DNA of 64,000 bases from an uncultured Pelagibacteraceae bacterium. GTDB lineage: Bacteria > Pseudomonadota > Alphaproteobacteria > Pelagibacterales > Pelagibacteraceae. Below are positions 51,348-60,460 of the stretch, in pieces (position 1 is the first letter of the stretch; the number at the start of each line of letters is the position of its first letter). Both the position numbers and the translations under genes were made by a program. Below the pieces are notes generated by a model, which searched no databases, was not told the origin of the DNA, and saw only the letters and a list, made by a program, of their open reading frames with translations. The DNA is taken from positions 62,001-126,000 of the forward strand of contig CACIKE010000001.1 of assembly GCA_902587155.1 (NCBI GenBank), given 5' to 3'.

Positions 51348-51683
51348 ATGGCAAATTTATCTGGTTATATCTTTTTAGCTTTGGCGATCCTTCTTGGAAT
51401 AACTTCAAATGGTTTTTTAAAATCAACTAATGGATTTACAATAATTGGGCCAACTATTTTTTGTATCATATCTATAGTTGCTTGTATTTTTTGTTTATCT
51501 AAAGCTATGAATATTATCCCAGTTGGTTTTACATACGCAACATATGGAGGTTTAACGATTACTGCAGTAACACTGTTTGGTGTTTTTAAATATCAGCAAA
51601 TTCCAAACCTTTATGGGATTATTGGAATAAGTTTAATAATTATTGGTGTAATTCTTTTAAATACTTTAGGTAAAACTAGCTAG
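51348..51683 (+). CDS. small multidrug resistance (SMR) family protein, subunit B
   Basis: 111 aa, four helices, clearly related to the preceding gene over the full length: FLALAILLGITSNGFLKSTNGF and IPVGFTYATYGGLTITAVTLFGVFKY. The membrane Glu14 found in EmrE is also absent (LGITSNG). Three bases after its partner. Loss of the proton-coupling Glu in both subunits suggests a substrate or mechanism different from classic multidrug export. Confidence 0.82.
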   Translation: MANLSGYIFLALAILLGITSNGFLKSTNGFTIIGPTIFCIISIVACIFCLSKAMNIIPVGFTYATYGGLTITAVTLFGVFKYQQIPNLYGIIGISLIIIGVILLNTLGKTS

Positions 51684-52479
51684 AAACTGGTTTTAAAATT
51701 TTAAGCATTTTTTTATGTAAATTATTATTAGCTGAGCAAATAATATTTCCAGCTTTCTTGGCATCATCATTTTTCCAAGTCGAGACAATCCCTTTTGCAG
51801 CCTCAATAATTGGTATTAAAGCATGAATATCCCAAATTTTATTTCCACATTGAATAACAACATCAAGTTTACCCTCGGCAAAATGAGAATAACTTAAAGC
51901 ATCCGAACAGGGAAATTGCATTCTTTTTAAAATTTGAGGAATTTTTTTTTGTTTATTTAATGACAGACTGCCGTGAAAAGCTGCAGACAATTTCATTTTA
52001 GAATAAGTTGCTTTTTGGTTTACAAGTATTTTCTTTTTCTTTCCATTTTCTGAAACATACGCAGAATTAAATGAGGTATTAAAATAAAACTTTTTAAGAA
52101 TTGGAAAATTAGCAAGACCTACGACTGGGTTACCTTTATAATTTAAAGATATCAAATTACTCCAAGTTGGATTTCCTATCACAAATGATCGAGTTCCATC
52201 TATAGGATCTATAACCCATGAATAATCACTTTTAGTTTTTTTATAGCCGAATTCTTCACCTATAATTTGGTGATTTGGAAACTTTTTTTTAATCTCATTT
52301 CTGATGAATCGTTCAAAAGCCTTGTCAGCGGTTGTTACAGGGTCATAACCACTTCTAAGTTTATTCGATACTTTAAAGGGTTTGTTTAATTTAGAGTAAT
52401 AAAATCTAGTTAATTTCTTAGCTAAACTTTCAATGAACTTTGAATAAAGTTTATAATCTGATGATTTTAAAATTTGCAC
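51676..52479 (-). CDS. inositol-monophosphatase-family phosphatase (HisN-like)
   Basis: 267 aa. Metal-site motifs: VTTADKAFERFIRNEI, IIGEEFGYKK, WVIDPIDGTRSFVIGNPTW (DPIDGT) and a final WDIHALIPIIEAAKG (WD). The family includes histidinol-phosphate phosphatase, inositol phosphatase and CysQ. The GTRSF-IG-P segment is closest to histidinol-phosphatase-type members; substrate not settled. It converges with the SMR gene with an eight-base overlap. Confidence 0.85.
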   Translation of the reverse strand: MQILKSSDYKLYSKFIESLAKKLTRFYYSKLNKPFKVSNKLRSGYDPVTTADKAFERFIRNEIKKKFPNHQIIGEEFGYKKTKSDYSWVIDPIDGTRSFVIGNPTWSNLISLNYKGNPVVGLANFPILKKFYFNTSFNSAYVSENGKKKKILVNQKATYSKMKLSAAFHGSLSLNKQKKIPQILKRMQFPCSDALSYSHFAEGKLDVVIQCGNKIWDIHALIPIIEAAKGIVSTWKNDDAKKAGNIICSANNNLHKKMLKILKPVSS

Positions 52480-52544
52480 AACGCTCTAATACTATTTTAT
52501 TAGTATTGATTAAAGCAAAATTTTAAATAATGATTTAAAAATAG

Positions 52545-53645
52545 ATGAAATTAGAGTTAAAAGATAACAAGGTATTTTTTGAAAATAAGGGTCATAAAAA
52601 AGAGATCCACCCATTTTGGCTTAGAGAAAGAGTTAACGGAGAAAACTTTGTTGATAAGTCTACTCAACAAAGATTATTTGACCCAACTCAATTACCAGAA
52701 AACATTCAAATCAAAGATTTAAGCTTAAAAAGTAATTTTTTAGAAATTAAATTCAATGATGGAGCTTCAACAAAGATCTCTATAATTGATATTTTTAAGG
52801 AATTCTCAAATATTAATGATGTTAAACAAATCAAAAAAATAAAATGGGACTCCTCATTTAAAAATCAAAATACTTTTGAATTTAAAGATAATCTATTTGA
52901 AACTGATGAGATGTACAAAGCCTTAGTCAATTTTTATCAATATGGTTTTGTAATCTTTAAAAACGTGCCAACAAAAAATAATTTTATTATAAACTTTGCA
53001 AATTCTATAGGAAGTGTGAGACGTACAAACTTTGGTGAGTTTTTTAATGTAAAATCAAAACCAAATCCAAATGACTTAGCTTACACTTCTTTACCTTTGG
53101 CTCCTCATACTGATAATCCATATAGAAATCCTGTGCCATGTATTCAAATGCTTCATTGTATAGAAAATGAAGTTACTGGAGGTTTATCAACTCTAGTTGA
53201 TGGATATACTGTTTCTGAGAAACTAAAAAAAGATTTTCCAGAATATTATAAAATTTTAACTGAGGTAAAGATACGTTTTCAATTTATTGATGAAAGTGTG
53301 ATTTTAGAGGATTGGGCTGAAATGATCCAGTTAGATGAAAACAGTAATTTCAAACAAGTACGTTTTAGTCCAAGATTAGATTTTGTCCCATTAATTGATA
53401 AAGAAAAACTAGAATTATTTTATTCTGCAAGAAAAAAAATATCTGAACTTTATAATTCAAAAAATTATAGAATAGAATTTAAGCTTCTTCCAGGGGATCT
53501 GTTAATGATGGATAACTATAGATTGTTACATGGCAGAACCACTTATGATGCTAATGAGGGAAATCGTTTTCTTCAGGGATGTTATATTGATTATGATAGC
53601 ACTGAGGGAAGGCTTAAACATTTAAAAAGAAAATTTAATTATTAG
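52545..53645 (+). CDS. gamma-butyrobetaine dioxygenase-like Fe(II)/2-oxoglutarate oxygenase
   Basis: 366 aa. N-terminal DUF971-like zinc domain (HPFWLRERV, then RLFDPTQLP) followed by a TauD/TfdA catalytic domain. Iron ligands are in APHTDNPYRNPVPC (H-x-D) and the distal His in YRLLHGRTTYD. Domain order matches gamma-butyrobetaine and trimethyllysine hydroxylases. In bacteria relatives oxidise carnitine precursors or other betaines, so substrate is uncertain. Its stop (TTAG overlap) is shared with the convergent azoreductase. Confidence 0.85.
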   Translation: MKLELKDNKVFFENKGHKKEIHPFWLRERVNGENFVDKSTQQRLFDPTQLPENIQIKDLSLKSNFLEIKFNDGASTKISIIDIFKEFSNINDVKQIKKIKWDSSFKNQNTFEFKDNLFETDEMYKALVNFYQYGFVIFKNVPTKNNFIINFANSIGSVRRTNFGEFFNVKSKPNPNDLAYTSLPLAPHTDNPYRNPVPCIQMLHCIENEVTGGLSTLVDGYTVSEKLKKDFPEYYKILTEVKIRFQFIDESVILEDWAEMIQLDENSNFKQVRFSPRLDFVPLIDKEKLELFYSARKKISELYNSKNYRIEFKLLPGDLLMMDNYRLLHGRTTYDANEGNRFLQGCYIDYDSTEGRLKHLKRKFNY

Positions 53646-54223
53646 GATAAATTTTCTATCTGTTTCTCAGCCTCTTTTATTGATTTTTCATAATCTAGGG
53701 ACATTTGATCAGCACTTACTACCTCTACCTTTTCTATGCCAAAAAAATTTAAAATAAACTTCAACCAAGGAGTTAGAAAATCCTCATTGCTATTTAGCTT
53801 TGTCCCACCCGAAGTAATTACTAAATAAGCTTTCTTATTTTTTAGTAACCCTTCCCTTCTTCCATTGGGTTTAAATCTAAAAGTTTCCCCTACTCTTGCT
53901 GCAAGATCTGACCAGGCTTTTAAAGTTGCTGGAGGTCCATAATTATAAATTGGAGCAGAAATGATTATAATATCACTCTCTTTCAATTCTTTTACAAGTG
54001 TATCTGAGAGTTTGAACATTTTTTTATGTGTCTCTGTTTGATCTTTTGGATCTATTTTCATCCCTGACTCTGTTAAATTAGACACAAAAACCATTTCATC
54101 ATTTAGATCTCTATAAATAACTTCATCATCAGGTTTTTTTATTTTATCTAAAAGTTTTTTTGCTAAAGCTCTTGAAGTTGAACCATCTTTTCTAGCACTA
54201 GAGTCTATTTGATAAATTTTCAT
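53642..54223 (-). CDS. FMN-dependent NADH-azoreductase/quinone reductase
   Basis: 193 aa flavodoxin-like fold. IDSSARKDGSTSRALAKKLLDKI (FMN phosphate loop), ISAPIYNYGPPATLKAWSDLAARVGETF, and VITSGGTKLNS are AzoR features. It likely reduces quinones or azo compounds with NADH in the cytoplasm. Upstream is ccdA on the same strand, eight bases away. Confidence 0.88.
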   Translation of the reverse strand: MKIYQIDSSARKDGSTSRALAKKLLDKIKKPDDEVIYRDLNDEMVFVSNLTESGMKIDPKDQTETHKKMFKLSDTLVKELKESDIIIISAPIYNYGPPATLKAWSDLAARVGETFRFKPNGRREGLLKNKKAYLVITSGGTKLNSNEDFLTPWLKFILNFFGIEKVEVVSADQMSLDYEKSIKEAEKQIENLS

Positions 54224-54231
54224 AATTTAAT

Positions 54232-54939
54232 TTACCCAAAATTTTGTAAGAATGGAAAAATATTTATTAAATAATATCCCAAAGCTTGCAATTGATTGGT
54301 TAATATCAAAATACCAGTAATTAATAGAATTATTCCACCTATTTTTGACACTAAATTAATATTCTTTCTAAAATTTTTTGAAAAAATAAGGAACCTTTGT
54401 ATTAAATAACCTGATAAAATAAACGGAATAGCTAATCCAATAGAATAAAAAGATAACAACAATATTCCTTGGCTTAAACTTTCCTCAGTTGCAGCTAAAA
54501 CTAAAATAGATCCTAAAATAGGCCCAATACATGGTGTCCAACCAAATGCAAATGCCATTCCTATTAATATTGGGCTAAATATACTTTTATTAATATTTGT
54601 TTGAATTCTCTTTTCATAATTTAAAAATTTTAAATTTATTATTCCAATTATATGAAGCGATAAGACTATTATTATTAATCCTGCAGCTATTCTTAACTCA
54701 TAAGAATTTTCTAAAAAAATTTGTCCTAGAAAAGTTGAAGCAGCTCCAAAAGTTATAAAGACTAAAGAAAAACCAACTGTAAATAGAATAATTGGAAATA
54801 AATTGATATTCTTTTTATCAACAAGCTCATTTATAGAACTTCCAGAAATATAAGAAATATAACCTGGTATGAGTGGTAAAACACATGGTGATAAAAAACT
54901 TATCAATCCAGCTCCAAATGCGATAATTAATTCAATCAT
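54232..54939 (-). CDS. ccdA: CcdA-type thiol-disulfide transmembrane protein
   Basis: 235 aa with six helices. The redox cysteines are in SPCVLPLIPGYISYI (about residue 18) and FGWTPCIGPILGSILVL (about residue 137), the duplicated DsbD/CcdA motif. It moves reducing equivalents from cytoplasmic thioredoxin to the periplasm, for cytochrome c maturation or MsrB-type repair. Its start overlaps the upstream FAH gene stop by one base. Confidence 0.92.
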   Translation of the reverse strand: MIELIIAFGAGLISFLSPCVLPLIPGYISYISGSSINELVDKKNINLFPIILFTVGFSLVFITFGAASTFLGQIFLENSYELRIAAGLIIIVLSLHIIGIINLKFLNYEKRIQTNINKSIFSPILIGMAFAFGWTPCIGPILGSILVLAATEESLSQGILLLSFYSIGLAIPFILSGYLIQRFLIFSKNFRKNINLVSKIGGIILLITGILILTNQLQALGYYLINIFPFLQNFG

Positions 54940-55787
54940 TATTTTTCTTTAACAACTTTCAATTTTTGTTCACCAAGATTATCTACTCTTAAAATCATTT
55001 CATCACCATCTTTTAAATAATCAGGTGGTGTCATCCCCATTCCTACTCCAGCAGGTGTACCTGTTGTTATAATATCCCCTGGCATAAGAGTTATAAATTG
55101 ACTGATATGTGAAATTAAGAAATTAAAATTAAAAATCATTAAACTGGTATTTCCAGTTTGTCTTCTTTTTCCATTAAGATCTAATGATAAATTTAAATTA
55201 AATAAATTATCAATTTCATCATTTGTAACCAAATAGGGACCCAATGGACCAAAGGTATCTCCAGATTTTCCTTTTACCCATTGACCACCTCTATCTTTTT
55301 GCCATTCTCTTTCACTTATATCGTTGCAAATACAATAAGCTAATACATGTTTTTGAGCTTCATCCTCTTTAACATATTTAGCTTTGCTTCCAATAACCAT
55401 TGCAATTTCAACTTCGTGATCTAAAGACTTTGAATTTTTTGGTATTACAATATTGTCATTTGGACCAATAATACAATTTGGGGATTTATTAAAAACAATT
55501 GGCTCTTTTGGAGCATCAGAATTTGTTTCCTCTGCATGAGCCTTATAATTTAAACCTATTGCAATAAAATTTGCTGGTTTAATTACACAGGGTCCAATTC
55601 TGTGCTTCCCTTCAATCAATGGGAGTGAATTTAAATCTAGTTTTTTTATTTTATCTAAATTTTCAAAATTTAAATTCTCTGGTGTAAAATCAGTTATAAT
55701 ATTTGAAAGGTTTCGAATATTATTTTGATTATCTAAAATTGCGGGTATTTCCTTGCCATGCTCACCAACCCTTAAAAGTTTCATCAA
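54939..55787 (-). CDS. fumarylacetoacetate-hydrolase-family protein
   Basis: 282 aa. FIAIGLNYKAHAEETNSDAPKEPIVFNKSPN, then DHEVEIAMVIG (metal Glu), and ITTGTPAGVGMGMTPPDYLKDGD are FAH-superfamily signatures. Members hydrolyse or decarboxylate acylpyruvates and related ring-cleavage products. The substrate is unknown. One base from the aldehyde dehydrogenase gene upstream, which suggests a shared catabolic pathway. Confidence 0.9.
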   Translation of the reverse strand: MMKLLRVGEHGKEIPAILDNQNNIRNLSNIITDFTPENLNFENLDKIKKLDLNSLPLIEGKHRIGPCVIKPANFIAIGLNYKAHAEETNSDAPKEPIVFNKSPNCIIGPNDNIVIPKNSKSLDHEVEIAMVIGSKAKYVKEDEAQKHVLAYCICNDISEREWQKDRGGQWVKGKSGDTFGPLGPYLVTNDEIDNLFNLNLSLDLNGKRRQTGNTSLMIFNFNFLISHISQFITLMPGDIITTGTPAGVGMGMTPPDYLKDGDEMILRVDNLGEQKLKVVKEK

Positions 55788-57230
55788 TTAACCTTTAATA
55801 CCAAGATGAGTATATTTAATGTTTAGATAATCTTTTATTGCCATTGACCCACCTTCACGTCCATAACCACTTTGTTTAATTCCCCCAAAAGGTGCTTCTG
55901 CAATAGCTACCATAGGTGTGTTAACAGCGACTGAACCTGTTTCTAATTGTTCTGACGCAAGATGTGCTGTCTCCATTGAGTTGGTGCATACATAACTACA
56001 CAAACCAAGCTCATGATTATTAGCTCTTTTAATTACATCATCAAAAGATTTGAATGATAACATTGGAACCAATGGCCCAAAAGGCTCTTGTTTCATTATC
56101 GTAAAATCATCTTTTACGTCATCAAATATTGTAGGTTCATAATAAAAACCTTTATTAAACCCAGAGGGTCTTTTTCCACCAAGTAAAACTTTTGCACCTT
56201 CTTCTTTAGTTTTTTCAACTAATTCCTCTATTTCGTTTAGCCTCTTTTTTGTGGTTAATGGACCTAATTGAGTTGAAGGATCCATACCGTCACCTATTTT
56301 CAATTTTTTTGTTTTCTCGATAAATAAATTTACAAATTCGTCCTTTTTTCTCTCGTGAATATAAAATCTGTTAGGTGATATACAAACTTGACCATTGTTT
56401 CTAAATTTAGCAGCAATTGCCATATCAGCTGCTTTTTTAATATCAGCATCATCAAACACAATAAAAGGTGAATGACCTGACAACTCCATTGTTACTCTTT
56501 GAACTTTATCTGCAGCTTGTTTTAATATTAGCTTTCCAACTCTCGATGATCCAGTTATAGAAATTTTTTTGACTATATCTGAAGCTATCAATTGTTGAGC
56601 GATACTTGGTGGATCACCTGATAAAAGATTCACTACGCCTGGTGGGACACCACATTCTCTACATATATCAACCATCTCCATTACAATTCCTGGAGTTATT
56701 ACATCAGGTTTAACTATAACAGAACACCCAGCAGCTAATGCAGTTGAAATTTTTCTAGCAGATAATACTGCAGGAAAATTCCAAGGTGTTAATGCTGCAA
56801 CAACACCAACTGGTTGATAGTAAACATGTACTCTTGTATCCTCAAATCTACTTTCAACAGTTTGTCCATAAATTCTTTTTGTTTCTTCGGCATTCCATTC
56901 AAAAATATCTGCAGCACCTCCTACTTCACCTTTAGCTTCTGCGAAAGGTTTTCCAACTTCTAATGTCATCCATTTAGCAAGCACATCTTGTTTCTCTCTC
57001 ATTTTGTCTGCTATTCTTCTAATGATGTAAGATCTTTGCCAAGGAGCAGTTTTTTTCCAGACTTCTAATCCTTTTACAGCAGAATTTAATGCTCTATCAA
57101 CATCCTCTGGCGTAGCTTTAGAGGCTTTTCCCAAAACTTCTTCATTTGCTGGATTAATTACTTCGTAAGTTCCTCCATCTGATGATTTTTGCCATTTACC
57201 ATCGATAAATTGTCCAAATTTTTCGTACAT
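55788..57230 (-). CDS. NAD(P)-dependent aldehyde dehydrogenase (succinate-semialdehyde type)
   Basis: 480 aa. Motifs: PWNFPAVLSARKISTALAAG, KISITGSSRVGKLI, the general base Glu in MELSGHSPFIVFDDAD, and the catalytic Cys in NNGQVCISPNRF. MELSGHSPFIV is reminiscent of GabD-type or glycolaldehyde/ succinate-semialdehyde dehydrogenases. First gene of an operon with FAH and ccdA. Exact aldehyde not determined. Confidence 0.88.
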   Translation of the reverse strand: MYEKFGQFIDGKWQKSSDGGTYEVINPANEEVLGKASKATPEDVDRALNSAVKGLEVWKKTAPWQRSYIIRRIADKMREKQDVLAKWMTLEVGKPFAEAKGEVGGAADIFEWNAEETKRIYGQTVESRFEDTRVHVYYQPVGVVAALTPWNFPAVLSARKISTALAAGCSVIVKPDVITPGIVMEMVDICRECGVPPGVVNLLSGDPPSIAQQLIASDIVKKISITGSSRVGKLILKQAADKVQRVTMELSGHSPFIVFDDADIKKAADMAIAAKFRNNGQVCISPNRFYIHERKKDEFVNLFIEKTKKLKIGDGMDPSTQLGPLTTKKRLNEIEELVEKTKEEGAKVLLGGKRPSGFNKGFYYEPTIFDDVKDDFTIMKQEPFGPLVPMLSFKSFDDVIKRANNHELGLCSYVCTNSMETAHLASEQLETGSVAVNTPMVAIAEAPFGGIKQSGYGREGGSMAIKDYLNIKYTHLGIKG

Positions 57231-57331
57231 AAATTCAATTTAGCATTACTATAAGTTGTGTCTACTATGTAATTTTTACACATTAATTATCTCTGATTAG
57301 ATGATACTCTTATTAAAAAAAGGAGTTCAAG

Positions 57332-57649
57332 ATGAAAGCATATATAATGGGTAATTACACTGAAAAAGCTTTTCAGGGTTTTTTAAAAGATCCAACAAGT
57401 GATAGAAAAGCTGTTGTAGAACAATTAACAAAAGCTATGGGTGGAACAATGCATAGCATGGATATCGTTAGAGGTTCTTATGATTTTGTAGTTGTTACTG
57501 ACGTTCCAAGTTTTGATGATTTTGCAGCAATTAAATTGGTTGTTGAAGCATCTGGAGCTGTAAGAAATTTGACAATGCTTGAAGCAATTGATTTTACAAA
57601 AGCTACAACAAAAGCTAGTAAAATTGGTTACAAAGCCCCAGGTCAATAA
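57332..57649 (+). CDS. GYD-domain protein
   Basis: 105 aa. AYIMGNYTEKAFQGFL-DPTSDRKAVVEQL and IVRGSYDFVVVTDVPSFDDFAAIKLVVEASGAV follow the GYD-family (ferredoxin-like) pattern; the GSYD turn corresponds to the name-giving motif. Function unknown for the family. Good ribosome site (AAGGAG). A strong hairpin follows. Confidence 0.82.
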   Translation: MKAYIMGNYTEKAFQGFLKDPTSDRKAVVEQLTKAMGGTMHSMDIVRGSYDFVVVTDVPSFDDFAAIKLVVEASGAVRNLTMLEAIDFTKATTKASKIGYKAPGQ

Positions 57650-57658
57650 TCTTTTGGT

Positions 57659-57687
57659 ATAACTTCCAGCCGTGGACTGGAAGTTAT
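57659..57687. terminator. bidirectional terminator between GYD gene and thioesterase
   Basis: Perfect 11-bp stem (57659-57669 with 57677-57687), seven-base loop, followed on the plus strand by an AT stretch with nine T residues (57693-57701). The two flanking genes converge here, so it can serve both transcripts. Confidence 0.85.
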
Positions 57688-57688
57688 A

Positions 57689-58162
57689 TTAATTTTTTTT
57701 TAATTTGGAGGAAAATTTAAGATTTTCGTTATTAAATTTTGAAGAATGCTTTTGGATGTAATCATCCATAATTTTTACTTTTTCATCTTCAAATTCAGAA
57801 ACTTTTCTACTATTTAAATCAACATATAAAGCGAGAACTTCTATTGTTGATGCGAGAAACTTTTTTTCTTTATGAACCATTTCCATTTTATATTGAAGTC
57901 TTTTTTTGTCGTGATCAAAATAAATTAGATTAACATCAACCTCATCATCAACTTTGAGCTCTTGATTGTAGGTAATATTTGACTCTACTATCATAGTGCT
58001 TTTGCCAGTTGTTTTTGCTGAGTGCTCTCCCATTTTGAATATATTATTCAAAGTATCTGCTCCATATTTATCAAAGATCAAAAGATAATATGATACGTTC
58101 ATATGATCATTATAATCTATCCAATCTTTAATGATTTTTTGAGAACTTAAGTAAACAGACAT
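57689..58162 (-). CDS. hotdog-fold acyl-CoA thioesterase (4HBT/betainyl-CoA thioesterase-like)
   Basis: 157 aa. WIDYNDHMNVSYYLLIFDKYGADTL contains the catalytic D-x-N-D-H-M-N segment of 4-hydroxybenzoyl-CoA-type thioesterases. VESNITYNQELKVDDEVDV and RLQYKMEMVHKEKKFLAST complete the hotdog fold. DHMNVSYY resembles thioesterases of carnitine degradation (betainyl-CoA), which would agree with the gamma-butyrobetaine-dioxygenase-like gene 4 kb away, but this is speculative. Confidence 0.78.
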   Translation of the reverse strand: MSVYLSSQKIIKDWIDYNDHMNVSYYLLIFDKYGADTLNNIFKMGEHSAKTTGKSTMIVESNITYNQELKVDDEVDVNLIYFDHDKKRLQYKMEMVHKEKKFLASTIEVLALYVDLNSRKVSEFEDEKVKIMDDYIQKHSSKFNNENLKFSSKLKKN

Positions 58163-58179
58163 AAAAAATTAGTGAATAA

Positions 58180-58533
58180 TTAATTTTTCTTTGGGTCGTT
58201 ATCTACAACCAGACAAATCTCAGATTTTGTCAAAAATCTTTTTCCAGTACCATTATCTAATGAAAACATTCCACCAATGCCATTAACAGCATCTATTGTT
58301 AAATCAGTATGTTTCCATTTTTCATATTGGTCATCGTTCATGTAAAAAGGCACTCCCCCAATTTCTCCAAGTTTTACATCACTAGAACCAACCATATACT
58401 CATTTCTAGGATAACACATTGGTGCACTTCCGTCACAACATCCACCAGACTGGTGGAATAATAGCTCTTCACCATGTTGAGCTTTAAGCTCTTCAATCAA
58501 TTTTAGTGCTGAACTCGTTGCTTTTACTTTCAT
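58180..58533 (-). CDS. DUF779 protein, aldehyde dehydrogenase partner
   Basis: 117 aa from the ATG at 58533. An in-frame ATG at 58566 would start inside the preceding terminator hairpin and adds residues not typical of the family. HQSGGCCDGSAPMCYPRNEY (vicinal cysteines) and GTGKRFLTKSEICLVV are DUF779 signatures. The family is usually next to acetaldehyde/aldehyde dehydrogenase genes and may modulate or assist them. Separated from the ALDH gene by a terminator-like hairpin. Confidence 0.85.
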   Translation of the reverse strand: MKVKATSSALKLIEELKAQHGEELLFHQSGGCCDGSAPMCYPRNEYMVGSSDVKLGEIGGVPFYMNDDQYEKWKHTDLTIDAVNGIGGMFSLDNGTGKRFLTKSEICLVVDNDPKKN

Positions 58534-58540
58534 AAAAAAT

Positions 58541-58566
58541 ATGGCCCGTGATTCCTCACGGGCCAT
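58541..58566 (-). terminator. terminator hairpin between aldehyde dehydrogenase and DUF779
   Basis: Perfect GC-rich 11-bp stem (58541-58551 with 58556-58566), four-base loop, followed on the transcribed strand by A and six U residues and then the DUF779 ATG. It is 17 bases after the ALDH stop. It should terminate most transcripts and limit DUF779 expression. Confidence 0.85.
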
Positions 58567-58583
58567 TATATATTAGATTATTT

Positions 58584-60323
58584 TTAAAAGAAGCCTAATT
58601 TCTTTTCACTGTAAGACACGTGAAGATTTTTCACTTGTCTGTAGTGGTTAAGCATCATTTTATGTGTTTCTCTTCCAATACCAGATTGTTTGTATCCACC
58701 GAACGCAGCATGCGCAGGATAAGCGTGGTAACAGTTAGTCCATACTCTACCAGCTTGTATTTCTCTACCCATTCTGTAAGCGATATTTCCATTTCTAGTC
58801 CAAACACCAGCACCTAAACCATAAAGTGTGTCATTAGCAATTTGTAATGCTTCTGCCTCATCTTTAAACTTAGTTACTGATACAACTGGTCCAAAAATTT
58901 CTTCTTGGAAGATACGCATTGAGTTATTACCCTCAAAAATAGTTGGTTCAATGTAGTTTCCTTTTTCTAAACCACTATTGATTTTTGCAACATTTCCACC
59001 ACATAGAACTTTGGCACCTTCTTTCTTACCTAAATCTAGATAAGATTTGATTTTTTCCATTTGTTCTAATGATGCTTGTGCTCCAATCATTGTTTCCATT
59101 TTCAAAGGATTGTCTTGTTTTACAGCTTTTGTTCTAGCAATAGCTTTCTCCATGAACTTATCATAGATAGACTCTTGAACTAGTACTCTGCTTGGACAAG
59201 TACAAACTTCACCTTGGTTTAATGTGAACATTGCAAAACCCTCTAAACACTTATCAAAGAAGTCATCATCTTTTGCCATGACGTCTTCAAAGAAAATGTT
59301 AGGAGATTTTCCACCTAGCTCCAACGTAATTGGTATCAAGTTTTGTGATGCATACTGCATAATCAATCTACCAGTTGTTGTTTCACCAGTGAAAGCAATC
59401 TTTTTGATTCTTTTTGATGATGCTAGTGGTTTTCCAGCTTCTAAACCAAAGCCACTTACTACGTTCACCACTCCTGGAGGTAATAAATCTCCAATTAGTT
59501 CCATAAGTAACATGATTGATGCTGGTGTTTGCTCAGCTGGTTTTAGCACTACACAGTTTCCTGCTGCTAAAGCTGGAGCAAGTTTCCAAGTTGCCATTAG
59601 TAATGGAAAGTTCCATGGTATAATTTGTCCAACTACACCTAGTGGTTCTGGAATGTGATAAGAATATTCACTGTTACTGATTTCAGCAACTGAACCTTCC
59701 TCTGCTCTGATTACTCCAGCAAAATATCTCCAATGATCTATTACTAGTGGTAAATCAGCAGCCATACATTCTCTAATTGGCTTACCATTATCTAAACATT
59801 CAGCTGTTGCTAATACATTAAGATTTTTCTCAATGACATCTGCAATTTTAAGAAGAATGTTTGATCTTTCCGTAATTGAAGTTTTACCCCAAGTTGGGAA
59901 AGCTGCGTGAGCTGCATCTAATGCTGCATCTACGTCTTTTTCATTTGATCGTGCAACTGAACAGATTACTTCATTTGAAATTGGAGATGTATTATCAAAA
60001 TACTTTCCAGATTTAGGTTCTACAAACTTACCGTTAATGTAGTTCCCGTATTTTGCTTTGAACGGGAATTTTACTTTCAAATGAGAAGTATCTAATACAG
60101 ATGACACTTTCATAGCTTCTGCACTCATTTTTTTTACTCCTCTTGTTTTTTTTATTGATTTAAGCTTATTATTTTTTCTAGATTTTTTAGAACGCTTCTT
60201 AGTCGCAGACTTTTTTGCCTTAACTTTTTTATTCGTTCTTATTTTTTTTCTAGAAGATTTAACCAATTTAGTTTTTCTTTTATTGGTTTTTGGCTTAGCT
60301 TTTTTCTTTCTTTTAGTAGCCAT
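58584..60323 (-). CDS. aldehyde dehydrogenase with possible polybasic N-terminal extension
   Basis: 579 codons from 60323, or 514 from an internal ATG at 60128 that has an excellent ribosome site (AGAGGAG, 7-base spacing). The ALDH core begins near [13 protein letters not shown], with [37 protein letters not shown] and the catalytic Cys in [12 protein letters not shown]; the double Cys and DUF779 neighbour fit acetaldehyde-type AldA. The first 65 residues are extremely Lys/Arg-rich ([26 protein letters not shown]), like a histone-H1-type tail. Either both starts are used or the basic part is a decayed separate gene. Confidence 0.85.
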   Translation of the reverse strand: MATKRKKKAKPKTNKRKTKLVKSSRKKIRTNKKVKAKKSATKKRSKKSRKNNKLKSIKKTRGVKKMSAEAMKVSSVLDTSHLKVKFPFKAKYGNYINGKFVEPKSGKYFDNTSPISNEVICSVARSNEKDVDAALDAAHAAFPTWGKTSITERSNILLKIADVIEKNLNVLATAECLDNGKPIRECMAADLPLVIDHWRYFAGVIRAEEGSVAEISNSEYSYHIPEPLGVVGQIIPWNFPLLMATWKLAPALAAGNCVVLKPAEQTPASIMLLMELIGDLLPPGVVNVVSGFGLEAGKPLASSKRIKKIAFTGETTTGRLIMQYASQNLIPITLELGGKSPNIFFEDVMAKDDDFFDKCLEGFAMFTLNQGEVCTCPSRVLVQESIYDKFMEKAIARTKAVKQDNPLKMETMIGAQASLEQMEKIKSYLDLGKKEGAKVLCGGNVAKINSGLEKGNYIEPTIFEGNNSMRIFQEEIFGPVVSVTKFKDEAEALQIANDTLYGLGAGVWTRNGNIAYRMGREIQAGRVWTNCYHAYPAHAAFGGYKQSGIGRETHKMMLNHYRQVKNLHVSYSEKKLGFF

Positions 60324-60460
60324 AGTTAATTAAACTCATAATATTAATCTATGTCTATTTCTTAAAATCTTATTTACTACCTGCAATTGAAGGAACACAA
60401 CATCTTGTGGTGAAATTTTGGGTGATTAATATTTTTTTTTTCTATAAGTAGTCTTTAAAT

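Noticed and set aside
58534-58566. Longer DUF779 start at 58566
   Set aside because: The extra 11 codons are the terminator hairpin itself and are not part of the DUF779 family; the ATG at 58533 is preferred.
59224-59658. 144-residue open frame antisense to the aldehyde dehydrogenase
   Set aside because: It is the mirror of a strongly conserved coding region; composition and lack of any family features mark it as a shadow frame.
60324-60460. SAM-V riboswitch before the homocysteine methyltransferase gene
   Set aside because: SAM-V elements are known upstream of similar genes in this lineage. A small hairpin (CACAA-CATC-TTGTG, around 60397-60410) is present, but I do not find the conserved GAUAAG ... 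UGAAA ... GGGAUG core or a pseudoknot-sized loop.
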